Below are positions 62,655-63,130 of a stretch of DNA of 63,130 bases, piece after piece. Both the position numbers and the translations under genes were made by a program. Under the pieces are notes generated by a model. That model ran no database searches and was not told where the DNA came from. It saw nothing but the letters and a program-made list of their open reading frames with translations. The stretch is from Chloroflexi bacterium AL-N1 (GTDB lineage Bacteria > Chloroflexota > Chloroflexia > Chloroflexales > Roseiflexaceae): NCBI GenBank assembly GCA_013122435.1, contig WYDT01000041.1, positions 1 to 63,130 of the forward strand, given 5' to 3'. Every line of letters begins with the position of its first letter. Positions within the stretch are counted from its first letter, which is position 1.

Positions 62655-62923
62655 AATAAATGCATCAGAATGACCAGCACAAACCTGTCTCATTATCTCT
62701 ACTGCTTTCCTGTGCGACCTCCACACGTTGCTGCAACAACAGATAGGCTGCCCAGCGCCCAGGAGCACAGGGCTTCGGGCGTGTCTGCGTCGATCACATG
62801 GCCCTGCCTCAACACAACGACCTGCTCGGCCAGTGTCGCAATCTCGTCGGGCAGATCAAGCTGCGGTGGCACGTATCCCAACGCATGCCGGATGGCAATA
62901 ACGATAACTTCTGAAATAAATGC
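62652..62923. repeat. 12-bp direct repeat flanking a 248-bp insert-like segment
   Basis: tgaaataaatgc occurs at 62652-62663, including the stop codon of the DUF2961 gene, and again at 62912-62923. The segment between differs in character from the operon and holds the ABC-ATPase-like fragment below. A target-site duplication or recombination scar is possible. Confidence 0.4.
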
Positions 62924-62935
62924 GGATATACACAC
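62699..62935 (-). pseudogene. Fragment resembling the C-terminal part of an ABC transporter ATPase
   Basis: In a 78-residue minus-strand frame, PDEIATLAEQVVVLRQGHVI and DADTPEAL fit the region after the H-loop of ABC ATPases (usually ADRVVVLxxGxIxxxGTPxEL). Walker A, signature and Walker B motifs are absent, so this can only be a relic. It is flanked by a 12-bp direct repeat. Confidence 0.35.
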
Positions 62936-63016
62936 TTCTTTACAGAGTACATCAATCCTAAAGCTACGTGTTAACTACAAGTATACAGCAACCAAGATAT
63001 TTTAATAGAAAACATA

Positions 63017-63045
63017 TTGACTTCCTAAAAGTGATGTGGTATATT
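63017..63045 (+). promoter_or_regulatory. Consensus-like promoter abutting the CATCA repeat
   Basis: TTGACT (63017-63022), exactly 17 bases, TATATT (63040-63045). The repeat begins at the next base, so the predicted start point (about 63052) lies inside it. Confidence 0.55.
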
Positions 63046-63130
63046 CATCACATCACATCACATCACATCACATCACATCACATCACATCACATCACATCA
63101 CATCACATCACATCACATCACATCACATCA
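63046..63130 (+). repeat. (CATCA)17 pentanucleotide tandem repeat running to the window edge
   Basis: Seventeen perfect copies of catca fill 85 bases up to the last base of the window, with no interruption. The true length is unknown. Such simple repeats are prone to slippage. Confidence 0.95.

Noticed and set aside
63046..63130. CRISPR array
   Set aside because: The 5-base units are directly contiguous with no spacers and there are no cas genes in the window.

Overview
This window looks like chromosomal DNA of a Chloroflexota bacterium, probably class Chloroflexia (Herpetosiphon or Chloroflexales relatives). That placement is an inference from gene content: monoderm-type LCP and SpoIID/PG-binding proteins, a fused biotin-carboxylase/BCCP subunit next to a CrtI-type desaturase, a class I terpene synthase, and metYX under a SAM-I riboswitch. 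Base composition is intermediate, with AT-rich patches at about 6.9-8.1 kb and 21.6-25.4 kb. I found no tRNA, rRNA, CRISPR array, intact insertion sequence or prophage.

Region 1 (1-19.2 kb) is an accessory zone rich in broken genes. Intact genes are ThrH, a methyltransferase, a DUF6544-like protein, an NmrA-like protein, GNAT acetyltransferases, a beta-propeller lipoprotein, a VOC protein and a RidA protein. Between them lie at least ten disrupted genes: an ABC permease tail, a SpoIID/PG-binding protein, a 5'-nucleotidase-type phosphoesterase, a macro-domain protein, a serine beta-lactamase with two nonsense codons, a WD40 protein, an SRPBCC protein, a hypothetical protein with two amber codons, an APH-type kinase, an alpha/beta hydrolase and a DUF3267 metallopeptidase. 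Some have one indel at a homopolymer, which could be sequencing error. Others carry several nonsense codons and shifts, so true decay is likely.

Region 2 (19.2-25.4 kb) holds a secreted protein made of near-identical 41-residue repeats, an SDR and a flavodoxin-like reductase. It ends with a compact AT-rich gene pair, a AAA+ ATPase followed by a subtilisin-like protease, of the IetAS type known as a toxin-antitoxin and anti-phage module. This is the best candidate for a biologically exciting system here.

Region 3 (25.6-37.9 kb) is mostly core metabolism: aconitase, a DUF2807 protein, a FadR-like regulator in an overlapping operon with an AGPS-like FAD oxidase and a glycerol-3-phosphate dehydrogenase, two envelope polysaccharide genes and gatA.

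Region 4 (37.9-47.2 kb) has a secreted alpha/beta hydrolase with a deleted duplicate beside it, a carboxylesterase, a GH13 enzyme and an LCP protein. Divergent from these is a methionine locus: promoter, SAM-I riboswitch, two successive terminators, metY and metX.

Region 5 (47.2-53.8 kb, minus strand) contains a terpene synthase with a membrane diguanylate cyclase, then a dehalogenase-like hydrolase, a biotin-dependent carboxylase alpha subunit and a phytoene-desaturase-like protein. Region 6 (54.2-62.7 kb) is a glycan-use locus: GntR/LacI-type regulator, ABC binding protein, two permeases, GH38 alpha-mannosidase and a DUF2961/GH172 enzyme. The window ends in a (CATCA)n repeat directly downstream of a consensus-like promoter.
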